Shown here piece by piece: positions 8,102 to 17,739 of a stretch of 64,000 nt of DNA. The stretch is from CAYQXJ01 sp964421565 (GTDB lineage Bacteria > Planctomycetota > Brocadiia > SM23-32), in NCBI GenBank assembly GCA_964421565.1, contig CAYQXJ010000006.1:1-64000 (forward strand), read 5' to 3'. A program made the position numbers and the translations under genes. Below the pieces are notes generated by a model. The model searched no databases, was not told where the DNA came from, and was given only the letters and a program-made list of their open reading frames with translations. How positions within the stretch are numbered: position 1 is the stretch's first letter; each line of letters opens with the position of its first letter.

Positions 8102-8671
8102 TCAACCCCGCGGCATCGCGATTACCTCGCGCACGGCCACGTCGAAGAAATGAATGCTGCAGGCCGGCCGGAGCACGACGGCGGTGTCTGCGCCGCGCCC
8201 CGTGCCGCCGATGGCGATGACCTCGTCGTCGGTCGGCACCAGCCCTGCATCCGCCGCGCCGACTGCCACCTCCACCGCCACTTTCATGCCCTGGCTGAAT
8301 GTGTAGTAGGTGTGCGCGATCAGCTCGCAGGCGGGCACCCCGCCGAACTTATCGCGGATCGCCGTGCCCACGTTTCCCATCAGCGCATGGGTGGCGGTGA
8401 GCACCACGGCGCCGCGCGCCTCGGCCTCTTCGATCTTCAGCAGATCGGGTTGCTCGTAGACGTCCCAGTAGCCGGCCAGCAGCGTTACGCCGACAAGCGC
8501 ACAGTCCGTGTCCTCGAACGCGTCGAGCGCCTTCACCAGCGTCTCACCGGTCGAGGTGGCGACCACGATGTGCTGGACGCCCAGTTCGTCCGAACGCTCG
8601 CGCGCCGCGTTCAGGGTCGCCTCGGTGTTATGCGGGCCTCCCGTCTCGAACAGCACCATCTCCCGTCGCAT
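8102..8671 (-). CDS. Pyruvate-kinase C-terminal-domain-like protein
   Basis: This 189-residue protein starts at an ATG seven bases after GGGGAGG. It reads MVLFETGGPHNTEATLNAA, then HIVVATSTGETLVKALDAF, and later IGGTGRGADTAVVLRPA. This is the pattern of stand-alone proteins with the fold of the pyruvate kinase C-terminal (allosteric) domain. The catalytic barrel of pyruvate kinase is absent, so kinase activity is not expected. A small-molecule binding role is plausible. It has its own promoter and is divergent from the transglutaminase-like gene. Confidence 0.6.
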   Translation of the reverse strand: MRREMVLFETGGPHNTEATLNAARERSDELGVQHIVVATSTGETLVKALDAFEDTDCALVGVTLLAGYWDVYEQPDLLKIEEAEARGAVVLTATHALMGNVGTAIRDKFGGVPACELIAHTYYTFSQGMKVAVEVAVGAADAGLVPTDDEVIAIGGTGRGADTAVVLRPACSIHFFDVAVREVIAMPRG

Positions 8672-8703
8672 GGCGTGCCTCCCCGGATTCGGATGAGAAA
8701 ACG

Positions 8704-8732
8704 AGCATAGCAGTCCGCGCCGCTGCCGGCAA
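8704..8732 (-). promoter_or_regulatory. Promoter of the pyruvate-kinase-like gene
   Basis: On the minus strand TTGCCG, a 17-base spacer and TATGCT make a good sigma-70-type promoter, placing transcription start about 25 bases before the ATG at 8671. Confidence 0.5.
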
Positions 8733-8770
8733 CCTAACTTGCGCGCGTCGTTGCCCGGCGATACCGTATC

Positions 8771-9613
8771 GTGACACCGGATGCAGACCTTCTGATGACA
8801 CTTGCGAAGGGCATGCCCATGGGGCCTAACCTGGAGCGTTACAGCGGCATCGACCAGTTCGGTCCGGCTTACCGGCGGATGCTTGAACTCGATCCGCACG
8901 CACCGGGCTCCGTCGATCGGGAGTTGATGAAGAGCATGGTCAGGCTTTGTCGCGAGACGGCCGACTGGCTCTACGGCGAGTTCACGCCGACCAGGGTGCC
9001 GTACGACTACGGCTCGCGCGCGGAGCTGGAACGCTACGTGGAGGATGCGGTCGGGGCCGTGAAGGAGCCTGAGGACCAGGTGGACGGCATTGCGGCGTAC
9101 TGCGCGGCGCTCGGTGACTACGCCCCTGACGATCCCGCCCGGATGCTCGTCGGCGGCACCGAGGAGGAGATCATCCGGCGCGGATCCGACTGGTGCACGG
9201 ACGTGGCGCGCGTGGCCTGCGCCATGTGCCAGGTGCTGCGCATGCCCGCGCGGATCGTCTATCTGGCCGACACCGAGCGGGCCTACAGCGGCCATGCCGT
9301 TATCGAGGCTTACCGCGAGGACGAGTGGGGCGCCGTGGACGCCGTGGCGGGCATCGTCTACCGGAGCAACGCCCGACCGGCCAGCGTGTGGGATCTGATG
9401 AAACGGCCGGAGGTCATCCGCCGGCACGGCCCGCATCCCTACGCCGTGGCGGAGCAGTATCGGGCGGCCGCCGTCGCCAACTACTTCATCTGGGAGAGCC
9501 ACCGCTACGACTACGCGGAGTCGCGGCTGAACCAGTACAGCCGGGACATTCTGGAGCACTCGCGGGCCGGCTGGCCGCAGGGCCTGCGCTGGCTGCACGG
9601 CGAGGGGGAATGA
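8771..9613 (+). CDS. Transglutaminase-like cysteine protease-fold protein
   Basis: This protein of about 280 residues has the transglutaminase core: a Cys in SDWCTDVARVACAMC, a His in YSGHAVIEAY and an Asp in WGAVDAVAG, in the right order and spacing for a Cys-His-Asp triad. There is no signal peptide, so it is probably cytoplasmic. Bacterial members are often proteases or amidases acting on peptides; the substrate here is unknown. The GTG at 8771 is the longest start. A weak promoter-like TTGCGC/TACCGT pair ending at 8767 would make the ATG at 8795 the better start. It converges with ptsI. Confidence 0.7.
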   Translation: MTPDADLLMTLAKGMPMGPNLERYSGIDQFGPAYRRMLELDPHAPGSVDRELMKSMVRLCRETADWLYGEFTPTRVPYDYGSRAELERYVEDAVGAVKEPEDQVDGIAAYCAALGDYAPDDPARMLVGGTEEEIIRRGSDWCTDVARVACAMCQVLRMPARIVYLADTERAYSGHAVIEAYREDEWGAVDAVAGIVYRSNARPASVWDLMKRPEVIRRHGPHPYAVAEQYRAAAVANYFIWESHRYDYAESRLNQYSRDILEHSRAGWPQGLRWLHGEGE

Positions 9614-9641
9614 ACCGCAGCGGGGTGAGCAGGGCGCTCGC

Positions 9642-11405
<1,764 letters not shown>

Positions 11406-11406
11406 G

Positions 11407-11595
11407 CTATTCCTTCGGCGCCTCCAGCTTCCGACGGATGGCGGCGGCGTGCCAGCTCTCGTTCATGGCGAACTGCTCGAACATTTCCTGCAGCCGCTCG
11501 TCGTCGGCCTCTCGCTGGTAGCGTCGGTACAGCTTGATGGCTTTCTCCTCGTGTTCGAGCGCTTCCAGCAAGCGGTTGCGGTCGCCTTCGTTCAC
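11407..11595 (-). CDS. 62-residue ferritin-like mini protein
   Basis: This 62-residue acidic helical protein starts at a GTG with GGAGG about nine bases upstream; longer starts are possible but carry no ribosome site. It reads LEHEEKAIKLYRRY and MNESWHAAAI. These give Glu and Glu-x-x-His residues on two helices, like half of a ferritin/rubrerythrin four-helix bundle. As a dimer it could bind a di-iron or other metal centre, but this is inference from the pattern. It occupies the place where ptsH often lies, directly before ptsI. Confidence 0.6.
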   Translation of the reverse strand: MNEGDRNRLLEALEHEEKAIKLYRRYQREADDERLQEMFEQFAMNESWHAAAIRRKLEAPKE

Positions 11596-11920
11596 GGTCG
11601 GTCGCCTCCATCTGGTTGAGTGGGCGCCCATCTGCATCCACAAGGGCCCCCATCTATTTTGGGCCAAGAGGGGCCGGGGATTCAACAGCAGGACGACGCA
11701 AGCTTTGCCGATCGGGGCTCGGGGGGCGATGCGAGGCGGCATCAAGAGAACCTTCTGCGCCGCTCACGGAGACGCCGCCTATGCTTGCGGGGATGTCTCG
11801 GCGCGCTGGTGCTCGGGGCCGTGGCCGGCCGTGCTGAAGGACCGACACGCCGGCCCGGCTTGACTGTCAGCGTATGTGGCGGGTCACGGTCGGTGCTGGG
11901 CCGCCGTCTTGCGAGCCCTT
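11596..11920. other. Intergenic stretch without a recognisable gene
   Basis: This gap separates the end of the GspE-fusion gene from the start of the mini ferritin/ptsI pair, both on the minus strand. It should hold the promoter of that pair, but I see no clear -35/-10 match, RNA gene or strong hairpin with a T-run. Confidence 0.5.
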
Positions 11921-13798
11921 CTACATCTCGGCCGGCGGTGCGACTCGCAGCACCTCCTGCACCGTGGTGATGCCCCGTGCCGCTTTCTCCAACCCGCCCA
12001 TAAGCAGGGAGCGCGTGCCCTCCTCTCGCGCGGCGTGCGTCACTTGCTCCAGCGGCGCATCGGCGGCGATGGCCTCGCGCACCATGGGTCCGGGCACGAG
12101 CACTTCGTGGATGGCGGCGCGGCCACGGTAGCCCGTGCCGCGGCATTCGTCGCAGCCGACAGCCTCGTAGAACGTAGGGCCGGAGAGTTCCCTCGCCCAG
12201 TCGTGCGCCTCGGCCGGCAGCATGGCGGGGGCGACCTTTGTGGGCGTTTTGCATTTGTCGCAGAGCTTGCGTACCAATCGCTGGCTGATGGTGCCAGTCA
12301 CGCAGGCGTTGACCACGAACGGTGGAACCCCCATGTCCAGGAGCCGTTTGAGCCCCTCAAGCGCCGTCTCAGCATGCAGGCATGCCATCGTCAGGTGGCC
12401 CGTCAACGCGCACTGCGCCCCGAGGTTGGCGCTCTCGGTGTCGCGCAGTTCGCCGATCATGATGACGTCAGGGTCCTGGCGCAGAATGCTGCGGATGGAG
12501 CGGGCGAAGGTTCGGCCGACGCGCGGATCCACCTGGACCTGGCAGACGCCCTCGAGCTCGTACGCCACGGGGTCCTCGACCGACATGGCGCATAGGCCGG
12601 GGTGGCTCACCTCGTTGAACATGGCATAGAGGGTCGTCGTCTTGCCGGAGCCCGTGGGGCCGGACATAAGGATCAGCCCGAACCGTCGGCGCAGCAGGTC
12701 CTTCACCTTCGCCAGGTCGTCGTCGAGGAACTCGATCCCTGGCAGGCTCAGCCGAGCGTGCTGCGGCTTGATGATGCGCATGCAGACGCGTTCGCCGCGG
12801 AGGACCGGCACCGTGCTGACGCGCAGGTCATAGTTCGTCATGCTTCTGTCCGGGCCGCCCCGCATCTGGATGCGACCGTCTTGGGGCAGGCGCCTCTCGG
12901 CCACGTCGAGGCCGGCCATCACTTTCACGCGGTTGACGACCTCCTGCTGCGGCACGGGGCGGGGGTCTTCCAGGGGTTCGGGCACGTCCTGGGGGAACTC
13001 CATCTCGTGCATCACGCCGTCGATGCGCAGCCGCACGCGGCAGTTGCCTTGCTGCCCCGGCTCGAAGTGAATGTCGCTCGCCCCGCTCTGGAGCGCCCAC
13101 AGGATGCTGGTGTTGACGAGCGAATGGGCGGGGGACATCTCGGCCCCCACGAAGGTCTGACCCTCCATCAGGCGCCCCAGATCCCGCGATTCCATCGCTT
13201 CGGCGACTCTGGCGGCGGCCTCCGCCAATTCGCCGCGGCTCTCCGCCAGTTCCATTGTCTTGCGGACCTCATCGGGGAATATCTCGGCATGCTCGTCCAT
13301 TGTGGAGGTGATGGCGCACCCGGCGAGCAGCGCTGCGTGCATCTCGCCCGTCGCGTCGGCCAGTTCGCCTTCGGCGAGGTCGTGGCGGAGGCACTCCAGC
13401 ACTCTCAGCAGCGGAACGCCGCTGTTGAGCATGAGCGCCAGGAGCCGCCAGTAGGCCACCACCGCGTGCGGCCCTGCTGTCACGCCGGGCAAGGGCATGA
13501 ACCCTCGCTCGATGCTCTCCAGGATGCGGCGCGCGACGATGTCGACGACCCCGCCGGACTCGCCCGCACGCATCAGCTCCACTTGCGTGCGCGTGAACAT
13601 GTCGGGGTGCTCCGCCAGGGCCTGTGACAGGTTGGCGCCGCCTTCCACCGCGTCGGCGACATGGCGGACCCTTTCCGCGCTATCGGTCTCTGGCAACGTG
13701 GAACTCGTCTCGCGCAATGCCTCAACCAGCGGCAGGCCACGCTCCAGCCTCTGTGCGAAGCCACGCCAGAACGCCAGGTGTGTTTCGTGCTCGGTCAT
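11921..13798 (-). CDS. Fusion of two T2SSF (GspF-like) domains to a GspE/PilB-type ATPase
   Basis: This 625-residue protein starts at an ATG preceded by AAAGGAGC. Residues 8-93 and 111-203 each match the cytoplasmic T2SSF domain of GspF/PilC (FAQRLERGLPLVEALRE, GGANLSQALAEHPDMF, MRAGESGG; then LLALMLNSGVPLLRVLECL), but the membrane helices that normally follow each domain are missing. From about 220 it is a secretion ATPase: ASDIHFEP, RLPQDGRI, Walker A GPTGSGKTT (380-388), Walker B DVIMIGE and the zinc tetrad Cys513, Cys516, Cys549 and Cys552. GspE powers type II secretion or pilus assembly, and GspF is its inner-membrane partner. No pilin, secretin or other secretion gene is adjacent. It follows an ECF sigma/anti-sigma pair by 13 bases. 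Confidence 0.88.
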   Translation of the reverse strand: MTEHETHLAFWRGFAQRLERGLPLVEALRETSSTLPETDSAERVRHVADAVEGGANLSQALAEHPDMFTRTQVELMRAGESGGVVDIVARRILESIERGFMPLPGVTAGPHAVVAYWRLLALMLNSGVPLLRVLECLRHDLAEGELADATGEMHAALLAGCAITSTMDEHAEIFPDEVRKTMELAESRGELAEAAARVAEAMESRDLGRLMEGQTFVGAEMSPAHSLVNTSILWALQSGASDIHFEPGQQGNCRVRLRIDGVMHEMEFPQDVPEPLEDPRPVPQQEVVNRVKVMAGLDVAERRLPQDGRIQMRGGPDRSMTNYDLRVSTVPVLRGERVCMRIIKPQHARLSLPGIEFLDDDLAKVKDLLRRRFGLILMSGPTGSGKTTTLYAMFNEVSHPGLCAMSVEDPVAYELEGVCQVQVDPRVGRTFARSIRSILRQDPDVIMIGELRDTESANLGAQCALTGHLTMACLHAETALEGLKRLLDMGVPPFVVNACVTGTISQRLVRKLCDKCKTPTKVAPAMLPAEAHDWARELSGPTFYEAVGCDECRGTGYRGRAAIHEVLVPGPMVREAIAADAPLEQVTHAAREEGTRSLLMGGLEKAARGITTVQEVLRVAPPAEM

Positions 13799-13811
13799 GC
13801 TCGTGCTCCTT

Positions 13812-14264
13812 TCAGCGAAACGACGAGAGCATTCGCGCGACATCGCTTTCAGCCCGCTCACGGGCGTAGCGGCATTCGCGCTCCTCGACCCAGGCCAGCA
13901 GCCGGCTGCGCCGCACGCGAAGCTTGCCGGCGATCTCGAAGAGCGGCAGCTCGTCGAGCACTTCGCAGGCATCGTCGGCGCGCACACGCAGGAACTCTGC
14001 GGCTTCTGCCAGTGTCATCACTTCGCGCGCGGGCACCCCCCGCACTTCGCCGCCGAGGGCCCGGCGGACCTCGAGAAGCATCGGGGCGGACGGAGGGGGC
14101 GGCGCCAGGGAGTTCAGCTCGTTGTCAACCTGTGTTAGCTTCGCCAGGCGGGCCCGGCACAGCTTGCAGACGTCGCTGTGCCGGTGTAGTTCGCCTTCCC
14201 GCTCCGGCGGCAAGTCACCGGCGGACAGTGCGGCCAGTTCCTCATAGGAGATGGTGCAGTTCAT
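13812..14264 (-). CDS. Soluble zinc-finger anti-sigma factor with excisionase-like HTH
   Basis: This 150-residue protein has an N-terminal ZAS motif, His29-x3-Cys33-x2-Cys36 (HSDVCKLC), typical of zinc anti-sigma factors that bind ECF sigma factors. There is no membrane helix. Instead, after a Pro-rich linker, residues about 82-130 read VMTLAEAAEFLRV...IAGKLRVRRSRLLAWVEE, the pattern of MerR/excisionase-type helix-turn-helix domains (HTH_17). The start codon overlaps the stop of the sigma gene by four bases, so the partner is clear. A DNA-binding anti-sigma could act as both sequestering factor and co-regulator; that is inference. Confidence 0.75.
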   Translation of the reverse strand: MNCTISYEELAALSAGDLPPEREGELHRHSDVCKLCRARLAKLTQVDNELNSLAPPPPSAPMLLEVRRALGGEVRGVPAREVMTLAEAAEFLRVRADDACEVLDELPLFEIAGKLRVRRSRLLAWVEERECRYARERAESDVARMLSSFR

Positions 14265-14821
14265 ATCTCGTGTCCTTCGTCTTCCAGTGCCTGCGCGAGG
14301 GCGGCGCGGGCGCGATGTATGAGTGTCTTGACGGTCCCGATCGGTGTCTGCAGCGTCTCTGCGATCTCCCGGTACTTCATGCCTTCGAAGGCGTACAGCG
14401 CCAGCGCCTCGCGCTGTCGTTCGGGGAGCATCAGCAGGCGCCTGCGCAGCAGTTCGCGCGACTCATTCGCCGCTGCCAGTTGCTCGGGTTGCGGGCGATG
14501 GGAAGGCGGACGGCAGAACTGCACGGGCAGTTCGTCGAGGGCCTCGCGCCGGCGACGTTCCACCGCCAGGCGGTTCAGGCACAGGTTGCGCGCTATCCGG
14601 AAGAGCCAACTGCGGAAGCGGCCCCGCGGCTCGTAATCCCTCGCTGCACGGGCAACCGCCAGGAAGGTCTCCTGCAGGACGTCCTGAGCCGCGCCGTTCG
14701 CGTTGAGCATGGAGCACGCGAAGCCGTAGACCGACCGGTGGTAGCGGTCGAACAGCGCGTCGAACGCGTCCGCGTCTCCGTGCCGGTACATCCGCATCAA
14801 GTCATCGTCGGTCAGTTCCAC
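14261..14821 (-). CDS. ECF RNA polymerase sigma factor
   Basis: This 186-residue sigma-70-family factor has region 2 at about 15-85 (DALFDRYHRSVYGFACSML, VLQETFLAVARA, RGRFRSWLFRIARNLCLN). Region 4 is at about 125-178 (MLPERQREALALYAFEGMKY, IGTVKTLIHRARAAL). It lacks regions 1 and 3, as ECF factors do. A GTG start is used, with GAGGAG six bases upstream. A TATAGT at 14854-14859 (minus strand) is a possible -10. The gene is first of an operon with its anti-sigma (4-base overlap) and the GspF/GspE fusion, so those are likely regulatory or functional partners. Confidence 0.95.
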   Translation of the reverse strand: MELTDDDLMRMYRHGDADAFDALFDRYHRSVYGFACSMLNANGAAQDVLQETFLAVARAARDYEPRGRFRSWLFRIARNLCLNRLAVERRRREALDELPVQFCRPPSHRPQPEQLAAANESRELLRRRLLMLPERQREALALYAFEGMKYREIAETLQTPIGTVKTLIHRARAALAQALEDEGHEI

Positions 14822-15025
14822 GGACGGCTCCTCAACGTGCTGATCACGCTCTTACTATAGCAAACAGCGCCGCGCGGGTTTTGTTTCATCCGCGCTGCGG
14901 TTTCTTTGACGTTTACGGGCCGTGCGGTTAACCTGAAACGGGGCTTTGGGCCGGTGCGGCGGGGCGCTGAGCGCCACCGTTGCATGGAGATGCCCGGTAT
15001 AGCGTGTCTGAAAGGGGGTTGAGCG

Positions 15026-16018
15026 ATGGTCGGCGACCCGGCTGCGTTCGCCGCGGAGGCTGAGCCGAACGACTTCGAGCGGAGGCTGGCCGAGACGAAG
15101 GGGAAAGGGTTGCAGAGCGAGGGCATAGAGACTCTACAGGTAAACGTCGGCTTGCGCTGCAACCAGGCATGCATTCACTGCCATCTGGCCTGCTCGCCGG
15201 AGCGCTCGGAGCAGATGCACTGGTCGGTCATGCGCAAGGCGGTGGACGCCGCCCAGGAGGCCGACTGCGGCCTGGTGGACGTTACGGGAGGCGCGCCGGA
15301 ACTGCATCCCGACCTGTTGCGGTTCATCCGCGCGCTGCGGCACAGGGGGCGCGCCGTGCAGGTGCGCACGAACCTGACGGTGCTGCTGGAGGAGGGCCTG
15401 CAGGATATGCCGGCGCGCTTCCGCGAGCTGGGGGTGCGCCTGGTGGCAAGCATGCCCTGTTACCTGGAGGAGAACGTGCGCGCTCAGCGGGGCGAGCACG
15501 TTTACGCGAGGAGCGTAGAGGCCATTCGTCGCCTGAACGCCGAGGGATACGGCTTCGAACCAGAACTGCAGCTCAACCTGGTATACAACCCCGGTGGTCC
15601 GTCGCTGCCCCCAGCCCAGGCGGAGCTGGAGCAGGACTACCGGCGCGAACTGGGCGAGCGGTTCGGCATAGGTTTCACGAACCTGCTGACCATTACCAAC
15701 ATGCCCCTCGGTCGGTTTCTGACGGAGCTGCGGCGAGAGGGGCGCGAAGAGGAGTATCGAGACCTGTTGCGCCGCGCTTACAACCCCACCACCGTGGAGC
15801 GGTTGATGTGCAGGCACCAGGTGAGCGTCGGGTGGGACGGCACGCTGTACGACTGCGACTTCAACCTGGCGCTCGGCTGGCCGGTCGACCACGGCGCCCC
15901 CGACCACGTGAGCCGGTTCGACGTGGCGACCCTGGTGGGACGGCGCATCGTGACGGGGCGTCATTGTTTCGGCTGCACGGCGGGTTGCGGCAGCTCGTGC
16001 GCGGGGGCGCTCGCTTAG
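15026..16018 (+). CDS. arsS: Radical SAM protein of the ArsS (arsenosugar biosynthesis) family
   Basis: This 330-residue radical SAM enzyme carries the CX3CX2C cluster Cys45, Cys49 and Cys52 (CNQACIHCH). The family landmarks are DVTGGAPELHPDLLRF, RTNLTVL, LVYNPGGPSLPP, TNMPLGRF, RHQVSVGWDGTLYDCDFN and a C-terminal Cys-rich CFGCTAGCGSSC that should bind auxiliary Fe-S. ArsS acts after arsenite methylation in making arsenosugar-type compounds. The methyltransferase ArsM is not in the window, so the substrate in this organism is open. GGGGG precedes the ATG. It converges with lexA, eight bases apart. Confidence 0.88.
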   Translation: MVGDPAAFAAEAEPNDFERRLAETKGKGLQSEGIETLQVNVGLRCNQACIHCHLACSPERSEQMHWSVMRKAVDAAQEADCGLVDVTGGAPELHPDLLRFIRALRHRGRAVQVRTNLTVLLEEGLQDMPARFRELGVRLVASMPCYLEENVRAQRGEHVYARSVEAIRRLNAEGYGFEPELQLNLVYNPGGPSLPPAQAELEQDYRRELGERFGIGFTNLLTITNMPLGRFLTELRREGREEEYRDLLRRAYNPTTVERLMCRHQVSVGWDGTLYDCDFNLALGWPVDHGAPDHVSRFDVATLVGRRIVTGRHCFGCTAGCGSSCAGALA

Positions 16019-16026
16019 GACGGCTT

Positions 16027-16635
16027 TCAGCGCAGCTTGCGCATAACGCCGACGACGGGCCCGTAGAGCGCGAATTCGGGGGAATCCTGATCGACGATGA
16101 TGTCCTCGTAGGCGGGGTTCTCCGAGCGCAGCCTGACCCGGCCTCCATCCACGTAGACGCGCTTGACGGTGGATTCGTCGCCGATACGCACGGCCGCGAT
16201 GTCGCCCCGTTTCACTTCGCCGTCTCCGTCGACGATGACGTAATCATCGGGCATGATGCCGGCGCCGGTCATGCTCTCGCCTTCGACCTGGAGGGCGAAG
16301 GTCATCTCGTCGACGTCGAACATGTCGGTCGTCGAGAGCGAGGTCTCGAGGTTTTCCACGGCCATGATGGGCGAGCCGGCGGCGATGCGGCCGACCAGCG
16401 GGATGCCCTCGGGGGCGAGTTCCTCGCGCACATCGATGTTGCGCGCCTTGCGGTCGCGGCGCTGTATGTAGCCCTTGCGTTCGAGCGCGTCCAGGTGGTC
16501 GGTGGCCGCCTTCGGGCTGCGGAAGCCGAAGTGGTCGGCGATCTCCCGTACGGTTGGCGGGCGGTGGTCCACCCGCATCACGTCGCGGATGAACTCGAAG
16601 ACCTCTCTTTGCCGGTCAGTCAGACCCTTGGCCAT
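16027..16635 (-). CDS. lexA: SOS repressor LexA
   Basis: This 202-residue repressor has an N-terminal winged HTH (LTDRQREVFEFI, PPTVREIADHFGF, LERKGYIQR). It has the self-cleavage bond Ala86-Gly87 in GRIAAGSP and the peptidase pair Ser121 (VEGESM) and Lys158 (STVKRV). RecA-stimulated autocleavage releases SOS genes. ATG 16635 is preferred over an upstream GTG because GAGGGG lies six bases before it. A promoter with an overlapping palindrome lies upstream, consistent with autoregulation. Confidence 0.96.
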   Translation of the reverse strand: MAKGLTDRQREVFEFIRDVMRVDHRPPTVREIADHFGFRSPKAATDHLDALERKGYIQRRDRKARNIDVREELAPEGIPLVGRIAAGSPIMAVENLETSLSTTDMFDVDEMTFALQVEGESMTGAGIMPDDYVIVDGDGEVKRGDIAAVRIGDESTVKRVYVDGGRVRLRSENPAYEDIIVDQDSPEFALYGPVVGVMRKLR

Positions 16636-16678
16636 CGTTCCCCTCACTATGTCGATGGAGTGGGGCGCGGATCATCTC

Positions 16679-16688
16679 TACAAATGTA
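16679..16688. promoter_or_regulatory. Candidate operator of lexA (TACA-N2-TGTA)
   Basis: A perfect TACA-AA-TGTA palindrome begins at the last base of the lexA -10 element and covers the likely transcription start. Its place fits a LexA autoregulatory operator, although the sequence is neither the E. coli CTGT-N8-ACAG nor the Gram-positive GAAC-N4-GTTC box. Confidence 0.4.
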
Positions 16689-16717
16689 TGATAGCCATCC
16701 GTGCAGTCCCGATGCAA
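16688..16717 (-). promoter_or_regulatory. lexA promoter
   Basis: On the minus strand TTGCAT (16712-16717), an 18-base spacer and TATCAT (16688-16693) form a good sigma-70-type promoter about 50 bases before the lexA ATG. Confidence 0.55.
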
Positions 16718-16739
16718 GTGCGCCGGCGCGGGCGTACAT

Positions 16740-16781
16740 GCGAACAGCCCGGCCGGCGGATGCCGTCTCCGGGCTGTTCGC
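16740..16781 (-). terminator. Hairpin after the J-domain gene
   Basis: A perfect 13-base inverted repeat (GCGAACAGCCCGG and its complement) with a 16-base loop lies 15 bases past the J-domain stop, before the lexA promoter. No T-run follows, so it may be a Rho-assisted terminator or a 3' end stabiliser. Confidence 0.5.
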
Positions 16782-16795
16782 GGCGGCCTGTGCGC

Positions 16796-17599
16796 TCAAA
16801 CGTCTTCCATGCCGAGGCTCTCGCGGATGGTGGCGGTGCCTTTGAGGCCGGGCTTCAGGTTGAGCGCTTCACTGAAGATCTCCTTGGCGCGCTCCTCGCA
16901 GCCGACGCGCACGTGGACCTCGGCGATCTTCTTCAGGATGAACGCCTTCTCGCTCTTGTCCAGGTCGAACTTGAGGATGCGCTCGTAGCAGGCGATCTCC
17001 TCTTCCGCAGTGCGGGCCTCCCGTGGCAGCTTACGGCTGTAGAGCTTCTTGATGCGGCTCTCGACGGTCTCGAAGAAATACCTCTGCCGGGGTGGTTCCT
17101 TCTCGCGTTCGTAGAGTTCTTCGTAGAGGGCGGCCGCCTCCTGGAAGCGCTCTGCCTTCTCGCATTGTTCTGCCAGCAGGAAGATGCAGTCCAGGTAGTC
17201 CTTGGGGTCGAGGAACTCCTCCAGCTTGAAGTCTCCGCGTTCGCGCAGCTCATCGTAGGTGTTCAGTGCTCGGCGGCTGCGCCCGGACAGCAGGTCGTTC
17301 AGGATGTCGGTTACGTATTCCTTAAGGGTGCGCGCCTGGGTGCGTCGCGCCTCTTCTTCGAACGTGGGGTTCGTCTGCATCAGCACGTCGTATCGGGCGC
17401 GCTCGCGTTCGTTACTCAGCACGCGGTATGCGGTGATCACTTCCTGCAGCTTCTTCGCCGCCGAATCGCCCTCTTTCGGGTTTGTATCGGGGTGATACTT
17501 CTTGGCGAGTTTGCGGAAGGCCCTCTTGATCTCGGGCTGGGTTGCGTCCTTCCCGACGTTCAGAACGTCGTAGTAACTGGCTCTCAGTGTGTTGGCCAT
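16796..17599 (-). CDS. J-domain protein with helical (TPR-like) C-terminal region
   Basis: This protein of about 267 residues opens with a J domain (YYDVLNVGKDATQPEIKRAF, HPD at 36-38, then AYRVLSNERERARYD), the part that stimulates Hsp70 ATPase. It lacks the G/F, zinc and substrate domains of DnaJ. The rest is helical with repeat-like segments such as EEEIACYERILKFD and CEERAKEIFSEALNLKPG, suggesting TPRs. It is therefore a specialised co-chaperone, not DnaJ itself. ATG 17599 fits homologous starts; ATG 17611 is an alternative, and neither has a strong ribosome site. Confidence 0.8.
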   Translation of the reverse strand: MANTLRASYYDVLNVGKDATQPEIKRAFRKLAKKYHPDTNPKEGDSAAKKLQEVITAYRVLSNERERARYDVLMQTNPTFEEEARRTQARTLKEYVTDILNDLLSGRSRRALNTYDELRERGDFKLEEFLDPKDYLDCIFLLAEQCEKAERFQEAAALYEELYEREKEPPRQRYFFETVESRIKKLYSRKLPREARTAEEEIACYERILKFDLDKSEKAFILKKIAEVHVRVGCEERAKEIFSEALNLKPGLKGTATIRESLGMEDV

Positions 17600-17739
17600 A
17601 ACTGGGATCATGCTTCGGGTAACGGTGTGGCTTTTCGCCCGTTGGCCCGGCACCGTCGGCGCCGCAACGGGTCCGCTTCGTCAGTACGGAACTTTTGTTC
17701 ACCCCTCTACTATTTGGGTGCCTTTCGCGGGTGTAATGT

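Noticed and set aside
17689..17700. GAAC-N4-GTTC, the Gram-positive/actinobacterial SOS box form
   Set aside because: It lies about 90 bases before a J-domain gene, not before lexA, and one such match is expected by chance in a window of this size. The lexA promoter has a different palindrome.
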